Notes: a model not told the origin generated them from the sequence alone. A stretch of DNA of 64,000 bases from Planctomycetota bacterium (GCA_029259715.1 JAJDEP010000005.1:1-64000); one strand, 5' to 3'; shown: positions 17,807-27,927, numbered from the stretch's first letter. Program-made: numbers and translations.

Positions 17807-18609
17807 GCGCGACGGCCGAGCGCATCGAAGTGCTGGGTGTGCCCGTCGACCGGATCACCATGGAGCAGACTCTGGACGAGATCGCTCCTCTGCTCGAGGG
17901 CGATCGCTGTGAGCAGGTGTTCGCCATCAACCCCGAGAAGATCGTCAAGGCCCGGCGCGACCCTGTCCTCCTGGAGCGGCTGCGCAGCGCCAGGATCCTG
18001 ATCCCGGACGGGATCGGCGTGATCCACGCGGCGCGCATGCTGGGGCTCGGGCGCATGGTGCAGGTGTGCGGGTCGGACCTGATGCCCGCCCTGTGCCAGC
18101 GCGCGAGCCGCAACGGGCACGGCGTATTCCTGTTCGGCGCCAGCGAGGAGGTCAACCGGCTGGCGCGGGAGAAGCTGCCGTCGCTGTATCCGGGCCTGCG
18201 GGTCCTCGGCGGCGCCACGGCCCGGGTGGCGTCGGACGGATCGATCCCGGACGACCCGGGCGCAGACGACCCGGGTGCTGGCGCGCCGGGGGCGGGGGCC
18301 GAGCAGCGCTGCATCGACGCGATCAATGCGTCCGGCGCCGACATCCTGTTCGTCGCGCTGGGCAGTCCCAAGCAGGAGTTCTTCGTGGGGCGCGTGCGCG
18401 AGCGCCTGAAGGTGAAGGTCTGCGTCGGCGTCGGCGGCACCTTCGACTTCATCGCGGGCCGCGTGGCCCGGGCCCCGGCGGTCATGCGCCGGTTGCACCT
18501 CGAGTGGTTCTACCGCCTGCTGCGTGAGCCGCGGCGCATCGGGCGCCAGCGAGCCTGCGCCGACTTCGCGCTGCAGGTCCTGCGGGAGATGCGCAGCCGA
18601 CGCGCCTGA
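17803..18609 (+). CDS. WecG/TagA/CpsF family glycosyltransferase
   Basis: VEVLGVPVDRITMEQTLDEI-type start, FAINPEKIVKARRDPVL...LIPDGIGVIHAARML...DILFVALGSPKQEFFV...GVGGTFDFIAGRVARAPAVMRRLHLEWFYRLLREPRR; GTGA overlap. Confidence 0.92.
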   Translation: MSATAERIEVLGVPVDRITMEQTLDEIAPLLEGDRCEQVFAINPEKIVKARRDPVLLERLRSARILIPDGIGVIHAARMLGLGRMVQVCGSDLMPALCQRASRNGHGVFLFGASEEVNRLAREKLPSLYPGLRVLGGATARVASDGSIPDDPGADDPGAGAPGAGAEQRCIDAINASGADILFVALGSPKQEFFVGRVRERLKVKVCVGVGGTFDFIAGRVARAPAVMRRLHLEWFYRLLREPRRIGRQRACADFALQVLREMRSRRA

Positions 18610-18663
18610 GCGCTGTCTCGCTCCGCCTCGCTGCGACCTCGCGGCCGTGTCGGGCTGAGCCCG

Positions 18664-19836
18664 TCAGCGCCCGCCACGGGAGTCCGGCGCGGTCGTTGCC
18701 TGTGGTGCCTCCGAAGCTTCCGGCGCCCTCGGTGGGGACAGGGCGTCCCGGAGCACGGCGTGGACCGTTTCGGCCAGGATCGCGTTGCCGGCGGCGTCGT
18801 AGTGGCGATTGGCCGGGTGGACGACGAAGTCGTTGGGATCGCGGTCGCCGAAGGCGTCGAGGAGATCGTGGCAGGGGATCCCGGCGCTCGCGAGCGACGA
18901 CTGCAGGCGCGCGTGCTCGTCGCGGAACGGGTAGGCATCGAAGGCGGTGACGTCGGCCGGGGTGTCGAGCAGGTCGGGGATCAGCACCACGAGGAAGCGC
19001 ACCCCGGCCGCCGCGCAGGTCGCGGCCATCTCGCGGATGAGGGCGTCCACCCGGTCGGCGCCCCCCGACGTGACCGCCGCGCGGATCACGGCCGGCCCGT
19101 AACGCACGGGGGCGTCCCGCGCCGACCGCAGCGACGAGAGGTAACGATACAGGTGCAAGTGTTCGCGCAGACCGGCGCGCAGCTTTCCGACGAGGCCGGC
19201 GGGGCGCGTGTCCCGATTGACGCGGCCGTCAGCGTCGACGGTGTACGCCTGGCCCTTGCGCTGCATGCGCTCGAAGCGCGTCTCGGTCTCGAAGTGCATG
19301 TCGTTGACGTTGAAGCCGAGCACCACCGTGGTGGGAGCGAAGTCGCGCAGGACGTCGTGGAGCGTCGCTCGGTGATGGAGGGTGTTGGTCGCGTTCACGC
19401 CGGCGTTCAGCACCTCGTAGGCCGGGGGGCCGCCGAGCAGCGCTTCGAGGCGCTTCGGGTAGGTCGCGTCGTCGGGGACGCCCTCGCCCATGGTGTAGCT
19501 GTCCCCGAGGATCGCGATGCGCTCGGTGCCGCGGTTGGGACGGGACGTGAAGGGGCGGTCACGGAATCCATCACGGCTGATGCGCACCGGCGCGCCGCCG
19601 ATGGTGCCCTCCCAGCCGGGCGTCAGTCGGATCGGCCCGTCGGGGGATTCGTGGAACAGGTAGAGGGCGGTGTCCTGCGGTGGGTCGAAGGGTTGGGTCA
19701 GCCGCAGCACGCGCACGACGAGCTCGGCGGCGAGGACGGCCACGACGGTGAGGACCGCCAGCAGCGTGAGCCGGGAGATCCAGCTCCGGCGTCGTCGCTG
19801 TCGCCCGGAGGCGGGGGCGGGGGCGGGGGGCGTCAT
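18664..19836 (-). CDS. SGNH/GDSL hydrolase family protein (membrane anchored)
   Basis: TM segment SWISRLTLLAVLTVVAVLAAELVVRVL; RIAILGDSYTMGEGVPDDATYPKRLE...VVLGFNVNDM. Confidence 0.8.
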   Translation of the reverse strand: MTPPAPAPASGRQRRRRSWISRLTLLAVLTVVAVLAAELVVRVLRLTQPFDPPQDTALYLFHESPDGPIRLTPGWEGTIGGAPVRISRDGFRDRPFTSRPNRGTERIAILGDSYTMGEGVPDDATYPKRLEALLGGPPAYEVLNAGVNATNTLHHRATLHDVLRDFAPTTVVLGFNVNDMHFETETRFERMQRKGQAYTVDADGRVNRDTRPAGLVGKLRAGLREHLHLYRYLSSLRSARDAPVRYGPAVIRAAVTSGGADRVDALIREMAATCAAAGVRFLVVLIPDLLDTPADVTAFDAYPFRDEHARLQSSLASAGIPCHDLLDAFGDRDPNDFVVHPANRHYDAAGNAILAETVHAVLRDALSPPRAPEASEAPQATTAPDSRGGR

Positions 19837-19884
19837 GCCGCCGTGGCCGACGAGGCGTTCATGCCGCGGTGGGCCGCGAGGCAG

Positions 19885-21339
19885 TCATGCCGCCGCGCTC
19901 CGTGGCGGCGCACCGGAGCGGGCGCGATGGTGGATGCCGGCGACGATCCCCAACATCACGTAGAAGACGTTGCTCGCATAGGTGCAGAAGGCGAGGTCGA
20001 CGAACAACCCGTTGACCACGTACATGCCCGCCATGGCGAGGAACAGGAGCAGGGCGTCCCGGGACTCGTCGCTCAGGCCGGACGTTCGTCGGACCAGTGC
20101 CGAGCCCCAGCGCCAGCTGAGCCAGAAGGGCTGGAGGAACAGGACGAGGCCCACGAGTCCGAGCTGCACGAGCACGTGCAGGAACTCGTTGTGGGGGACG
20201 CCGGGGTCGATGGCGAACCAGGCGGGCACGCTCCCGAACGAAGTGATGTAGGGCCACTTCTCGGTCGCGAAGGTATGGCGCCCGAAGCCGCTCCCCAGGA
20301 CCGGGTGGGCCGTGGCCATGTTCAGAGCTGTCGCGCCGAGCGCGATGCGGTTGTAGACCGGCGAGACGGCCAGGACCCGCGTCTGCACGACGTCGGCGGT
20401 GCGGATGACGGACCACGAGAGTCCGGCGAGGACGACGAGGGTGATCCCCGCGACGAGCAACTTGCGCGGGAACCCCGGGCGGAACCGGGCCAGGATGACG
20501 ACGCCGACCGCGAGGCCGAACCAGACCGAGCGGGTCTCGGAGAGAGCCGCGGACACGAGACCGATGGCCATGACCGCCAGCAGGAAGGCCCGTGCGCCGA
20601 GGGTCCGCGCCCGGGTGAAGAGCACGATGGCGGCGAACACGGAGGCGGCCACGAGCATGCCGAACTCGGCCGGGGCCGTGAGCGTGCTGACCACGCGGCC
20701 GGTGTCGTCGGCCGAGCTGCGCGACGTCTCGGGGAGCAAGGTGGTGGACGTGACGTATTGCACGAGGCCGAGACCACCCACTGCGAGCCCGACGAGCATG
20801 ACGGTCACCACGGCGCGGTGGAGATCGCGGCGACTCTGCAGCAGCGACTTGGCGAAGATGGCTCCCGCGAAGGGGATCGCGTAGCCCTGGGCGAGGTAGA
20901 CGAGGTCCCTGCGGAGTCCGCCGGTGAGCGGGCCCAGGCGGTAGTCGCTGGTGGCCAGGATCGAGATCACCGCCAGGGTCACGAACGACAGCATGGACCA
21001 CTCGATGGGCCCGAACGGCGCGACCGACTGCGGGCGCACGGCCCAGCGCAGGAACAGGGCGCCGGCCAGGAGCGCGATGAGCAGGCGGTCGGGTGTCAGC
21101 GCGACGCCGGAGCCACCGATGCGGCCACCGATCGAGGAGTAGAACAGCGCCCCCACGAGCAGCCAGGCGAGCAAGCCGAGGTTCGGGGCCCGCAGGGCCA
21201 GCACGACACCCAGGGGAACGGCCACGACCAGGATCAGCGACAGCCACTGCGCGGCCGCCACTGAAAGGGCCATGAAGCAGATCACCGGCAGCAGGGCGCC
21301 GACGAGTGCCGTGCGCGTCAACGCGGACGATGCGATCAC
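19885..21339 (-). CDS. O-antigen ligase/polymerase family membrane protein
   Basis: Multi-TM protein; conserved tail region NMATAHPVLGSGFGRHTFATEKW...PGVPHNEFLHVLVQLGLVGLVLFL. Confidence 0.85.
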   Translation of the reverse strand: MIASSALTRTALVGALLPVICFMALSVAAAQWLSLILVVAVPLGVVLALRAPNLGLLAWLLVGALFYSSIGGRIGGSGVALTPDRLLIALLAGALFLRWAVRPQSVAPFGPIEWSMLSFVTLAVISILATSDYRLGPLTGGLRRDLVYLAQGYAIPFAGAIFAKSLLQSRRDLHRAVVTVMLVGLAVGGLGLVQYVTSTTLLPETSRSSADDTGRVVSTLTAPAEFGMLVAASVFAAIVLFTRARTLGARAFLLAVMAIGLVSAALSETRSVWFGLAVGVVILARFRPGFPRKLLVAGITLVVLAGLSWSVIRTADVVQTRVLAVSPVYNRIALGATALNMATAHPVLGSGFGRHTFATEKWPYITSFGSVPAWFAIDPGVPHNEFLHVLVQLGLVGLVLFLQPFWLSWRWGSALVRRTSGLSDESRDALLLFLAMAGMYVVNGLFVDLAFCTYASNVFYVMLGIVAGIHHRARSGAPPRSAAA

Positions 21340-23819
21340 GGCGCCTCGGCGAGAGGGGTCAAGGCTCGCGGGCTGTTGCGGAACTTCATGGCGAACGACT
21401 TGACGTCGGTTTCACCGTCTCGCTCGACCGTGCCGAGGACCTGCCGTGCGCGGGCCGCGAGTTCGGGCTCATCGCCGTGGGTCGCGGCGTAGGCCAGGCC
21501 GTGGAGCACGAGCCCCGACAGCGACGGCCAGCCGCCGTCGGCGCTGTCCTTCGTGTAGTTGAAGGCCTGACGCTTGTCGTTCCACTGTTCGCGGGACCAG
21601 TAGCGCATGAGCCGCACGAGCGCTTCGAGGGCCCGCTCGTCGCCTGTCTCCTCGTGCAAGCGGGCGAGCGCCTCACCGACGACGCCGACGTGGATGGCGC
21701 CCTGATACTGCCGCGGAGGGATGGCGACCAGGGTCTCGAGCAACGACTCGATGGCTCGGTCGATGCGCCCATCGAGACCGGGGTCGACGCCCATGGTGAG
21801 CAGCTTGAGCGTGATCAGGTTGATCAGCGGCCAGCCCACCTTGCGGGCGGCCACGGGCTCACCGTCGGACATCTCGCCACGGACGCTCTCGATGCCTCGA
21901 TCCACCACACCGCCCGACAGGTGATGCTCGGCCACGTTCAGCGCCGCGCGGCGCAGCGACGCGTCGCCGGTGGCGAGGTGACCCCAGACGAGCATCTCCG
22001 CCAGGACGTGGCTGGGGGAGTGCACGAGGGATGCGTCCGGAAGGTCGTGGAAGTGGAAAGCCGGGAAGTCGTCCCAGCCCCCGCCGTAGCGGGCGAAGAA
22101 GGGCGCGAAGAGGGCGTCCACCGGCGGGAGGTCGAAGGCCGCGAGCAGCTCGGACTCGAGCAGGAAGGCGGCGTAGTCCCGCGGGCGGGCGTCACCCTCT
22201 CCGAGGGCCCGGGCGGCGGCTGACCCGCGCTGGTTGGCCGCGTCGCGGGCGGCCTCCACGAGGGCATAGGCGAAGCGCTCCGCGACGAGGCGCTCCTGGT
22301 CTGCCGGAGGCTGCGCGGCCAGCTCTCCCAGCCATGCGCCGACGCGGTTACCGGTCGAGGAGCCGTACTCGTCGCGCACCCACAGCGCGATTTCGAGCGG
22401 CGGGGGGGGCGACGCCGACCCTCGGCGCCAGCGCGTGGTGAGCCGCTCGGCCAGGGCGCGGGCGAGCTGATGCTCCAGAGCGTGCAGGGTCGCGCGGTGC
22501 TGGTAGACGCCGCCGTCGAGTCCCACCGCGTTGTCGGCGAACTGTCGCGCCATGGCGAGGGCCAGGTCGAGAGCGGAGGCGTCCCCCGTGCGGGCCGCGT
22601 GGATGAAGAACGCGGTCGCCGGGTCGTACTCCTGGTTCAGGTAGCCGAGATACGCGAGACCCTGGCCGCGGACGTCGAAGTCGCCCCAGGCCGTCGGACC
22701 GCGATTGCGCGGCGAGCGCTGCTGCTCCCGGATCGCCTCCCACGACTGCGCGAAGGCCGCGTCGAAGCGGCGCGTGGACTCGCCGGCGAATCCCAACCGG
22801 CCCATGGCCCGCGTCGCGTCGACGTATCCGGCGGGGAACCCGAGCCGCAGCGGTGAGTCGATGCGGCGGGCGAGGTCGCGGGCCTCGGCTTTCCGTTCGA
22901 GGATGAACTCGTGCGTGACATGGAAGCCTTCGTCCGCGGCGAGGGGGCGCTTCCCGGCGGGCAGCAGCCGCAGCCAGGCCGCGCCGTCGGCCGTCGAGAC
23001 GTCCACGGGCCCACGGGCCACGGGGTCGCGCACGGCGAGGGACCAGCCGGCCGCGGAGACCGCGCCCGATCCCGGGGCGAGGGTGATGCCGTCCGGAGCG
23101 TCCATGCGGATCGAGAGCGAGCGCCAGGTGCCGTCGCCGCGGACCTGGGCCGTCTGGATGCGGACGCGCACGCGCCTCTTCGTGAGCGGCTCGACGTCGA
23201 CGAACACCTGCTGGTCACCGCGAGACTGCAGGCCCGCCGCGGCGATGGGGAAGACGGTGGTGCCGTCGGCGTCCTCGAGGTGCAGGGCGAGCGCCGGGGT
23301 GCCGGGCAGCGCCGGGCTCCACGGAGCCGGGGTCCCCGCGTCGATGGAGAAGCGGAACGTCTCGCCGGCGTCGAGGGCGACGGGGAGCACCAGTCGGGCC
23401 CAGCGGATCGACCGGTCGGGCCAGAGGGCCAGCGGCTCCCACCGGCAGGGGAGCACAGCCCCGTCGGCGCGGACTTGCAGGCGATCGGTCGAGGCAACCT
23501 GGCCCCGCGCGAAGGGGACGCCGGCTTCGAGCAGCCCGTCGGGACGCGCGACGCCGGCCCGCTCGTCGATGGCGCAGGCGAGCGGGAGCCCGGTCGAGGT
23601 GACGGCATCCCCCGGCGAGGTGGACCCAGGGCTCGACGGCCCCGTGGATGGCTTTGAAGGCGAGGCAGGCGGCGGGCCGTCGTGGGAGTTGCCCGAGCAA
23701 CCGCCCGGCAGGGCAACGCACAGCGCGGCCGTCAAGGTCGCCATGAGGGACCACGAGGTCGCTCCGCCCCTGCTGCGGCCGGGCTGTCTCTCGGCGCGTA
23801 GCCGGCGCGTCCGCCTCAT
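21336..23819 (-). CDS. Lipoprotein with PcRGLX/YetA-like N-terminal region; possible polysaccharide-active protein
   Basis: Lipobox-like LPGGCSGN; GVPFARGQVASTDRLQVRADGAVLPCRWEPLALWPDRSIRWARLVLPV resembles exo-rhamnogalacturonan-lyase/YetA-like N-termini; ATG overlaps upstream stop. Confidence 0.6.
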   Translation of the reverse strand: MRRTRRLRAERQPGRSRGGATSWSLMATLTAALCVALPGGCSGNSHDGPPPASPSKPSTGPSSPGSTSPGDAVTSTGLPLACAIDERAGVARPDGLLEAGVPFARGQVASTDRLQVRADGAVLPCRWEPLALWPDRSIRWARLVLPVALDAGETFRFSIDAGTPAPWSPALPGTPALALHLEDADGTTVFPIAAAGLQSRGDQQVFVDVEPLTKRRVRVRIQTAQVRGDGTWRSLSIRMDAPDGITLAPGSGAVSAAGWSLAVRDPVARGPVDVSTADGAAWLRLLPAGKRPLAADEGFHVTHEFILERKAEARDLARRIDSPLRLGFPAGYVDATRAMGRLGFAGESTRRFDAAFAQSWEAIREQQRSPRNRGPTAWGDFDVRGQGLAYLGYLNQEYDPATAFFIHAARTGDASALDLALAMARQFADNAVGLDGGVYQHRATLHALEHQLARALAERLTTRWRRGSASPPPPLEIALWVRDEYGSSTGNRVGAWLGELAAQPPADQERLVAERFAYALVEAARDAANQRGSAAARALGEGDARPRDYAAFLLESELLAAFDLPPVDALFAPFFARYGGGWDDFPAFHFHDLPDASLVHSPSHVLAEMLVWGHLATGDASLRRAALNVAEHHLSGGVVDRGIESVRGEMSDGEPVAARKVGWPLINLITLKLLTMGVDPGLDGRIDRAIESLLETLVAIPPRQYQGAIHVGVVGEALARLHEETGDERALEALVRLMRYWSREQWNDKRQAFNYTKDSADGGWPSLSGLVLHGLAYAATHGDEPELAARARQVLGTVERDGETDVKSFAMKFRNSPRALTPLAEAP

Positions 23820-24970
23820 GACGCCAGCACCGCTTGTTTGCGCGCGTGCGCCAGGTCGCGTACCCGCCGGGCGGAAGGCTTCAACCAGCCCTCGACCCAC
23901 CGCAGCCCCCGGCCGCGCCAGGAGGGGCCGGGGATCAGCCAGCGCACGTGGGTGCGTGCGTCCGGAGTCCAGTCAGCGAGCAGGTGGGGGGCCACCAGGC
24001 TTCCCCGGGACGCGTCGACGGCGGCCAACCCCTCCCGCTGGGCATCGCGGATGATCTCGTCGAGCAGCAGCCGCCCGGGACTGAGGCGTTGGAACTCGGG
24101 ATCCTGCGCGAGATTGTAGTCGAGGAACGCGCCGTGAAAGCGGAAGCCCAGCCGGTAGGCGGCGAGGCGCGCACCGCTCGAGAGGGTGGCCACGTCGAGC
24201 CAGCCCTTCGCCGCGAACAGCGCGCACGACTCCTGGAAGAAGGCCCAGCGGTCCGTCGGGGTGAGCACGCCGTCTCCCCTTTGCCCGCTCGCGTGGCGCG
24301 CCGCGATCTTGAGCGTCTCGACGGCGCGCAGACGCACCAGGAGGTCGGGGACTTCTTCCGGCTGAGGGCGCCAGCGCCGGAACTCGAGACCGCCGGCCGC
24401 TTCGACGCGCTTGCGAGCGCGACGCAGGCGCGTGCGCAAGGACTTGGGGTAGGCGGCCTCCTGGTCCGGGAGCGATGGTTGCAGGGTCAGGACGGGCGCG
24501 CGACCGCACGTCCGGCGGAGGCCCCGCACGCCGCGACGTTGTAGTCCGCGGTCGAGGGCTTTGTCGGTGGGGGAATCGGCCACGATCTCGTCCAACCGGG
24601 CGAAGTCGACTCCACCGGCGCGATCGAGCACGGCTGCGACCAGAGCGTCGAGCGTCTTGGCGTCGCCGCCGGCGGCGAGGAGCCCGAGGCGATCGGCCTC
24701 CGGCTCGCCCGCGAAGCGCAGGGCCCGGGCGGGCAGGCCGACCACGGTGGCGTCGGTCTCGCACATCGGCGCGAGGCCGACGAGGGTGCCGCTCTCGCGG
24801 GCCGTCGCGATGACCAGGCGCCCGCGGCCGAGGTGTCGCCACCAGGTCATGACCCATTCGGGCGTCATGAACAGCGAGGCGTCCGGATCGGCCTCCACCA
24901 ACTCCGTCCAAGCCGCGAGCAGCCCCGGGTCCACTCCGGACTCCTCGACCCAATCGACCGTGGGGGTCAT
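23816..24970 (-). CDS. CelD/FemAB-like GNAT family protein, copy 4
   Basis: MTPTVDWVEESGVDPGLLAAWTELVEADPDASLFMTPEWVMTWWRHLGRGRLVIATARESGTLVGLAPM...AAYRLGFRFHGAFLDYNLAQDPEFQRLSPGRLLLDEIIRDAQ. Confidence 0.8.
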   Translation of the reverse strand: MTPTVDWVEESGVDPGLLAAWTELVEADPDASLFMTPEWVMTWWRHLGRGRLVIATARESGTLVGLAPMCETDATVVGLPARALRFAGEPEADRLGLLAAGGDAKTLDALVAAVLDRAGGVDFARLDEIVADSPTDKALDRGLQRRGVRGLRRTCGRAPVLTLQPSLPDQEAAYPKSLRTRLRRARKRVEAAGGLEFRRWRPQPEEVPDLLVRLRAVETLKIAARHASGQRGDGVLTPTDRWAFFQESCALFAAKGWLDVATLSSGARLAAYRLGFRFHGAFLDYNLAQDPEFQRLSPGRLLLDEIIRDAQREGLAAVDASRGSLVAPHLLADWTPDARTHVRWLIPGPSWRGRGLRWVEGWLKPSARRVRDLAHARKQAVLAS

Positions 24971-26091
24971 CCCTGCCGGGACTCCGCGTCGGAGTGGGCG
25001 CCGGGCTCCGCGCGGGCATCGGGCACGCCACCGTGCTGCGGGGCCTCGCGCCGGCCGCGGGTGTAGGCGCGCGCGGCCCGGCTCTTGCGCACGGTCGCCA
25101 GCACCGGAAACGAGGTCATGCCATCGAGATCGGAGGGGACGTAGACGCGGCTGTCGAGGTGCTCCCGCAGCAACGCGACCGCGAGGGCGAAGACCGCGCC
25201 CGCGAAGAGGCCGACGAGGATCTGGAACAGGCGCGTGTGCTGGGGTCTGAGCGGCAGGCGGGGGAGGTCGACGATGCGGATGTTCACCAGGGACTCGTCG
25301 CTGAGCGTGGCCGCCCGGGCGCGATCCCACTTCTCGCTGTAGAAGAGGAATGACTCCTCGAGCGCCCGGATCTGGAGCCGGATCGGGTCGCCCGCGAGGG
25401 GGTCCGTCTCGCGCTGCAGGGTCGTGCGCAGGGCTTGGAGCTCGTCGGTGACCTGCTTGACGCGCTGCTCATAGAAGTTGGCGGTGTTGTCGGAGTAGAT
25501 CTCGCGGTGCCGCTGGATGTAGGCCTCGACGATGGCCGACGCGATCCTGTGGGCGAGCACCGGATCGTCGTGGGTGAAGCGGATGGCGAGCATGTCCGAC
25601 CGGGCGGGCTGATCGACGACGAGGGCGTCACCGAGCCCGCGGATGCGGCGCTCACGCACGTCGAGCCGCGCGATCAGACCCCAACGGTTGAGCGCTTCGT
25701 AGAACGACTCGAAGAGCTTCGACGAGCCGGTGCGCAGCGGCTCATCGTCGGAGAATCCGAGCCGGTCGATGACCTGCTCGGCCACACCCCGCGAGTAGAT
25801 GATCTCGATCTCGGAGCGGATGATGGTGTCGAGCTCCGCCCGGTAGGCGATCGGGTCGGAGCGCAGCGTCGGGTTCTTCGCGCGCTCGACGAGGACGATG
25901 CCCTCGGAGACATAGGTCTGCGGCAGCAGGAACACGGCCAGGGCCGTCAGGATCGTGACCGCCGCCGTGGTGACCAGCATGAAGGGCAGGTACTTGAACA
26001 CGAACCGTGCGATGTCGCGCTTCGAGGACGGGGACGGTTCGTCCCGGGCGAACGGGAGCGGGGCTTCTGAATCGTGGAACGGATCGCTCAT
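24967..26091 (-). CDS. Wzz/GumC-type polysaccharide chain-length determinant protein
   Basis: N-terminal TM (YLPFMLVTTAAVTILTALAVFLLPQTYVSEGIVLVER), periplasmic coiled region, C-terminal TM (LFQILVGLFAGAVFALAVALLREHLDSRVY). Confidence 0.85.
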   Translation of the reverse strand: MSDPFHDSEAPLPFARDEPSPSSKRDIARFVFKYLPFMLVTTAAVTILTALAVFLLPQTYVSEGIVLVERAKNPTLRSDPIAYRAELDTIIRSEIEIIYSRGVAEQVIDRLGFSDDEPLRTGSSKLFESFYEALNRWGLIARLDVRERRIRGLGDALVVDQPARSDMLAIRFTHDDPVLAHRIASAIVEAYIQRHREIYSDNTANFYEQRVKQVTDELQALRTTLQRETDPLAGDPIRLQIRALEESFLFYSEKWDRARAATLSDESLVNIRIVDLPRLPLRPQHTRLFQILVGLFAGAVFALAVALLREHLDSRVYVPSDLDGMTSFPVLATVRKSRAARAYTRGRREAPQHGGVPDARAEPGAHSDAESRQG

Positions 26092-26134
26092 CGAATGACC
26101 TTTGTGCGCGCCGAGCCGAGCGTGGCGGCGGGGC

Positions 26135-27613
26135 TCAGGATCTCCACGAGGGCAGCAGCCGCTTGCGGATCGAATTCGCCAGGGAGACGAAGGTAGACCG
26201 CTCTTCGGGAGTGAACAAGGGCAACACCAAGATGGAGACGGGGAAGGCAGCGCACAAGGCCAGCCGGGTGACGAGTCCGAACGGGGCGGTCATGTCCAAG
26301 GTGGCCATCCCGAGGGCGTAGGCGCCCAGGCCGATGCCCAGGATCGCGGCCAGCCGGTTCCACTCGGGCTGCGGTCCGGGCAGTCCGCGGGAGAGGCGTT
26401 GCGTCGCGATGAGCTTCGCGAGGGCCGCGGCGCACGCGGCGGCCGCGGCACCGGCGGCGCCGAACCGCTCGACCAGCAGCCAGCACAGCGGGACGTGGAC
26501 GGCAAGCATGACCAGGCTCGCCATGAGCAGGCGTCGTCCCTGCTTGCTGTAGAAGATGCCCATCTGGGCGATGAGCAACACCGAGTGGATCACCTGGCTC
26601 AAGGCGAGCAGCGGCACGACCGTCGCGGCCTCGGCGTACTCGGCGGCCGCGCCCAACGCGATGATCTCCGGCGCGAGCAGTGCGAGGGCGAGGGCCGCGG
26701 CGACCATGACCGCGAAGAAGTAGGTGAACACGCGGCCGGCCTCGGGATCGTCGGCCCGACCGCCGAAGGCCTCGAGCCGGCGGGTCACGTAGATCTGTCC
26801 GAAGGGGACGATGAGCAGGGCGTAGAGCAAGGTGCCCAGGCGGAATCCTAGGAAGTACACACCGACCGCCGTCAACGAGGCGAAGTGCGCGAGCAGGTAC
26901 CGGTCGACGAAGGCGATGGAGAACTCGGCGAGCGAGCCCGGGAGGACCGGCAAGCCGAAGCGCAACATGGCCTTGAGCTTGGTCCGGGAGAAGCGCATGC
27001 CGGCCCGGACGAGGATCGGGATGAGCAGCACCGCCCCTGCGATGGCGTTGGCGGTGAGGATTCCGAGCAGGGCACCGCGAACGCCCCACTCGAGGCCCAC
27101 CACGAACCACGCGTTGAGGCCCAGGTACAGCACCGAACGCAGGGTCGAGGCCAGCAGGAACGAGACCGAGCGCTGCCGCACTCGCAGCGACTGGAGCCCG
27201 ATGGTCAGCAGGCTGTTGAGCAACAGCCCGGTGGCCCCGAGGAACATGAGCTCGCCGTGACCGGGCTGCTTCAGGACCAGGCGGGAGAGGGCCTCGGCGT
27301 TGAACCAGAACACCGCCAGGAAGGCCGCGGCGACGGCGCCGAAGAAGAGCACCGTGGTCGAGACCACCTCGCTCCGCTCGCGCTCGTCCTTGTAGTCGAA
27401 GTAGATGCGGGTCATGGCCAGGCCCAGGCCGAGGCCCAGCACCGTGCCGATGATCTCGCTCGCCACGTTGATCAGGCCGAGGACGCCGTACTCCGCCGGA
27501 TCGAAGGCGCGGGTGTACAGCGGGATGAGCAGAAAGGCCGCCCCGCGGTTCAGCAGAGAAGCGAATCCGTAGATCCCACTGTGGCGGGCGACGGTGCGGA
27601 GTTCTGAACTCAT
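26135..27613 (-). CDS. Lipopolysaccharide/oligosaccharide flippase (Wzx-like, MATE/MOP superfamily)
   Basis: MSSELRTVARHSGIYGFASLLNRGAAFLLIPLYTRAFDPAEYGVLGLINVASEIIGTVLGLGLGLAMTRIYFDYKDE..., many TM segments. Confidence 0.9.
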   Translation of the reverse strand: MSSELRTVARHSGIYGFASLLNRGAAFLLIPLYTRAFDPAEYGVLGLINVASEIIGTVLGLGLGLAMTRIYFDYKDERERSEVVSTTVLFFGAVAAAFLAVFWFNAEALSRLVLKQPGHGELMFLGATGLLLNSLLTIGLQSLRVRQRSVSFLLASTLRSVLYLGLNAWFVVGLEWGVRGALLGILTANAIAGAVLLIPILVRAGMRFSRTKLKAMLRFGLPVLPGSLAEFSIAFVDRYLLAHFASLTAVGVYFLGFRLGTLLYALLIVPFGQIYVTRRLEAFGGRADDPEAGRVFTYFFAVMVAAALALALLAPEIIALGAAAEYAEAATVVPLLALSQVIHSVLLIAQMGIFYSKQGRRLLMASLVMLAVHVPLCWLLVERFGAAGAAAAACAAALAKLIATQRLSRGLPGPQPEWNRLAAILGIGLGAYALGMATLDMTAPFGLVTRLALCAAFPVSILVLPLFTPEERSTFVSLANSIRKRLLPSWRS

Positions 27614-27778
27614 GTCCCCGTCGTCAGCAGAGGTGATCGCGTCCGACGCACGCGTGTTTCCGAGTGCAGCATCCGATGACCCGGGGGCGGACCGGGCACC
27701 CGGCGATTCCCGTTTGAGCGGACGATGAACAAGGGGTGAACGGGGATGGCGGCCTGTCGGTCTCGCCGCTGACCTGTG

Positions 27779-27807
27779 TTGCGTGCGTGCAACTTCGCGC
27801 CTAGGAT
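27779..27807 (+). promoter_or_regulatory. Candidate sigma70-type promoter
   Basis: TTGCGT - 17 nt - TAGGAT in the divergent intergenic region ahead of the sugar transferase gene. Confidence 0.45.
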
Positions 27808-27825
27808 ATCACGCGCGATCAGGAC

Positions 27826-27927
27826 CGGATGAGGCAGGCATCCGAGCGAAGCAAGCATCCGAGCAGCTCGGATCCTCCCCCCGAAAAATATCGGGGCAAT
27901 CTGGCGGGCGACGGCAACGGATGTCGC
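27826..27927 (+). promoter_or_regulatory. Structured 5' leader with several hairpins, possible cis-regulatory RNA
   Basis: CGGATG-N7-CATCCG (27826-27844), ATCCGAG-CAG-CTCGGAT (27857-27873), CCCCGA-AAAATA-TCGGGG (27879-27896), GCGAC-N10-GTCGC around the ATG at 27921. Confidence 0.45.
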
